DNA of 64,000 bases from Lamellibrachia columna (lineage: Eukaryota > Annelida > Polychaeta > Sabellida > Siboglinidae). Position numbers and translations under genes: made by a program. This document shows positions 63,800 through 64,000 of this stretch, one piece after another. The stretch spans positions 8,323,229 through 8,387,228 of the forward strand of contig OY759261.1 in the NCBI GenBank assembly GCA_963662155.1. The letters are read 5' to 3'. How positions within the stretch are numbered: position 1 is the stretch's first letter; every line of letters begins with the position of its first letter. The notes under the pieces are model-generated. The model was not told the origin of the DNA. It ran no database searches and saw only the letters and a list, made by a program, of their open reading frames with translations.

Positions 63800-64000
63800 C
63801 TGGGAACAAACAATACAGTACTTTTATGAGGTGTCAGTTGTAGGTAATTCCACAACAATATGCTGAAATTCATCAAAGTACATATCTGACTAAAAATAAT
63901 TTGCATCACATAATATCTTATTTATACGATGACCTGTTAATTAAACAATATGTTCCTGTTAAATAAGCATTTGTTCCAATATTAATAATTATGCCAGTGT

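Overview
The window is AT-rich animal (metazoan) DNA with GT-AG introns, dense microsatellites ((TA)n, (CA)n, (TATCA)n), many broken non-LTR retrotransposons, tRNA-derived SINEs and few host exons. The mix (CR1/L2-like LINEs, BEL/Pao gag, a Kolobok-like transposon, a capsid-like relic) fits an aquatic invertebrate. A bivalve or other lophotrochozoan is my best guess, but nothing here proves it.

Layout. 0-8.7 kb: minisatellites, two copies of one compound repeat, LINE scraps, a SINE and long TA/GT tracts. 9.6-15 kb: a degraded capsid-like region beside a broken L2/CR1-like LINE (11.1-13.7 kb). 16.1-27.1 kb: a BEL/Pao gag relic on the minus strand, split by a 9.59-kb DNA transposon. 27.1-39.4 kb: LINE pieces, a second transposase relic and several long dispersed repeats. 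40.5 kb: one paraoxonase-like exon. 41-47 kb: mostly non-coding, with a SINE and a fold-back element. 47.9-63.8 kb: at least six phase-compatible minus-strand exons of a host gene encoding a YWTD (LDL-receptor class B) beta-propeller. Its introns hold a deleted LINE, a frameshifted THAP domain, a SINE and further LINE pieces.

The most interesting object is the 16,887-26,476 element. It has 12-bp terminal inverted repeats (11/12 identical) and TTAA target-site duplications, and it interrupts the gag relic so that removing the element plus one TTAA restores gag codon phase. It holds two convergent spliced genes whose stop codons lie 125 bp apart. On the plus strand is an intact three-exon gene for a 245-aa soluble protein: an RG-rich basic segment followed by a domain like the cytoplasmic (ballast) tail of vertebrate P2X7. 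On the minus strand is a 12-exon Kolobok-type transposase (720 codons including the terminal stop) that is continuous in frame except for two nonsense codons in exon 4. The P2X7-tail-like protein therefore looks like the second, accessory gene of a Kolobok-like transposon. A 626-bp TA-flanked MITE sits in its second intron and a CR1-like LINE tail sits in a transposase intron.

The host genes do not form an evident pathway. Everything rests on reading the sequence; no database search was possible.
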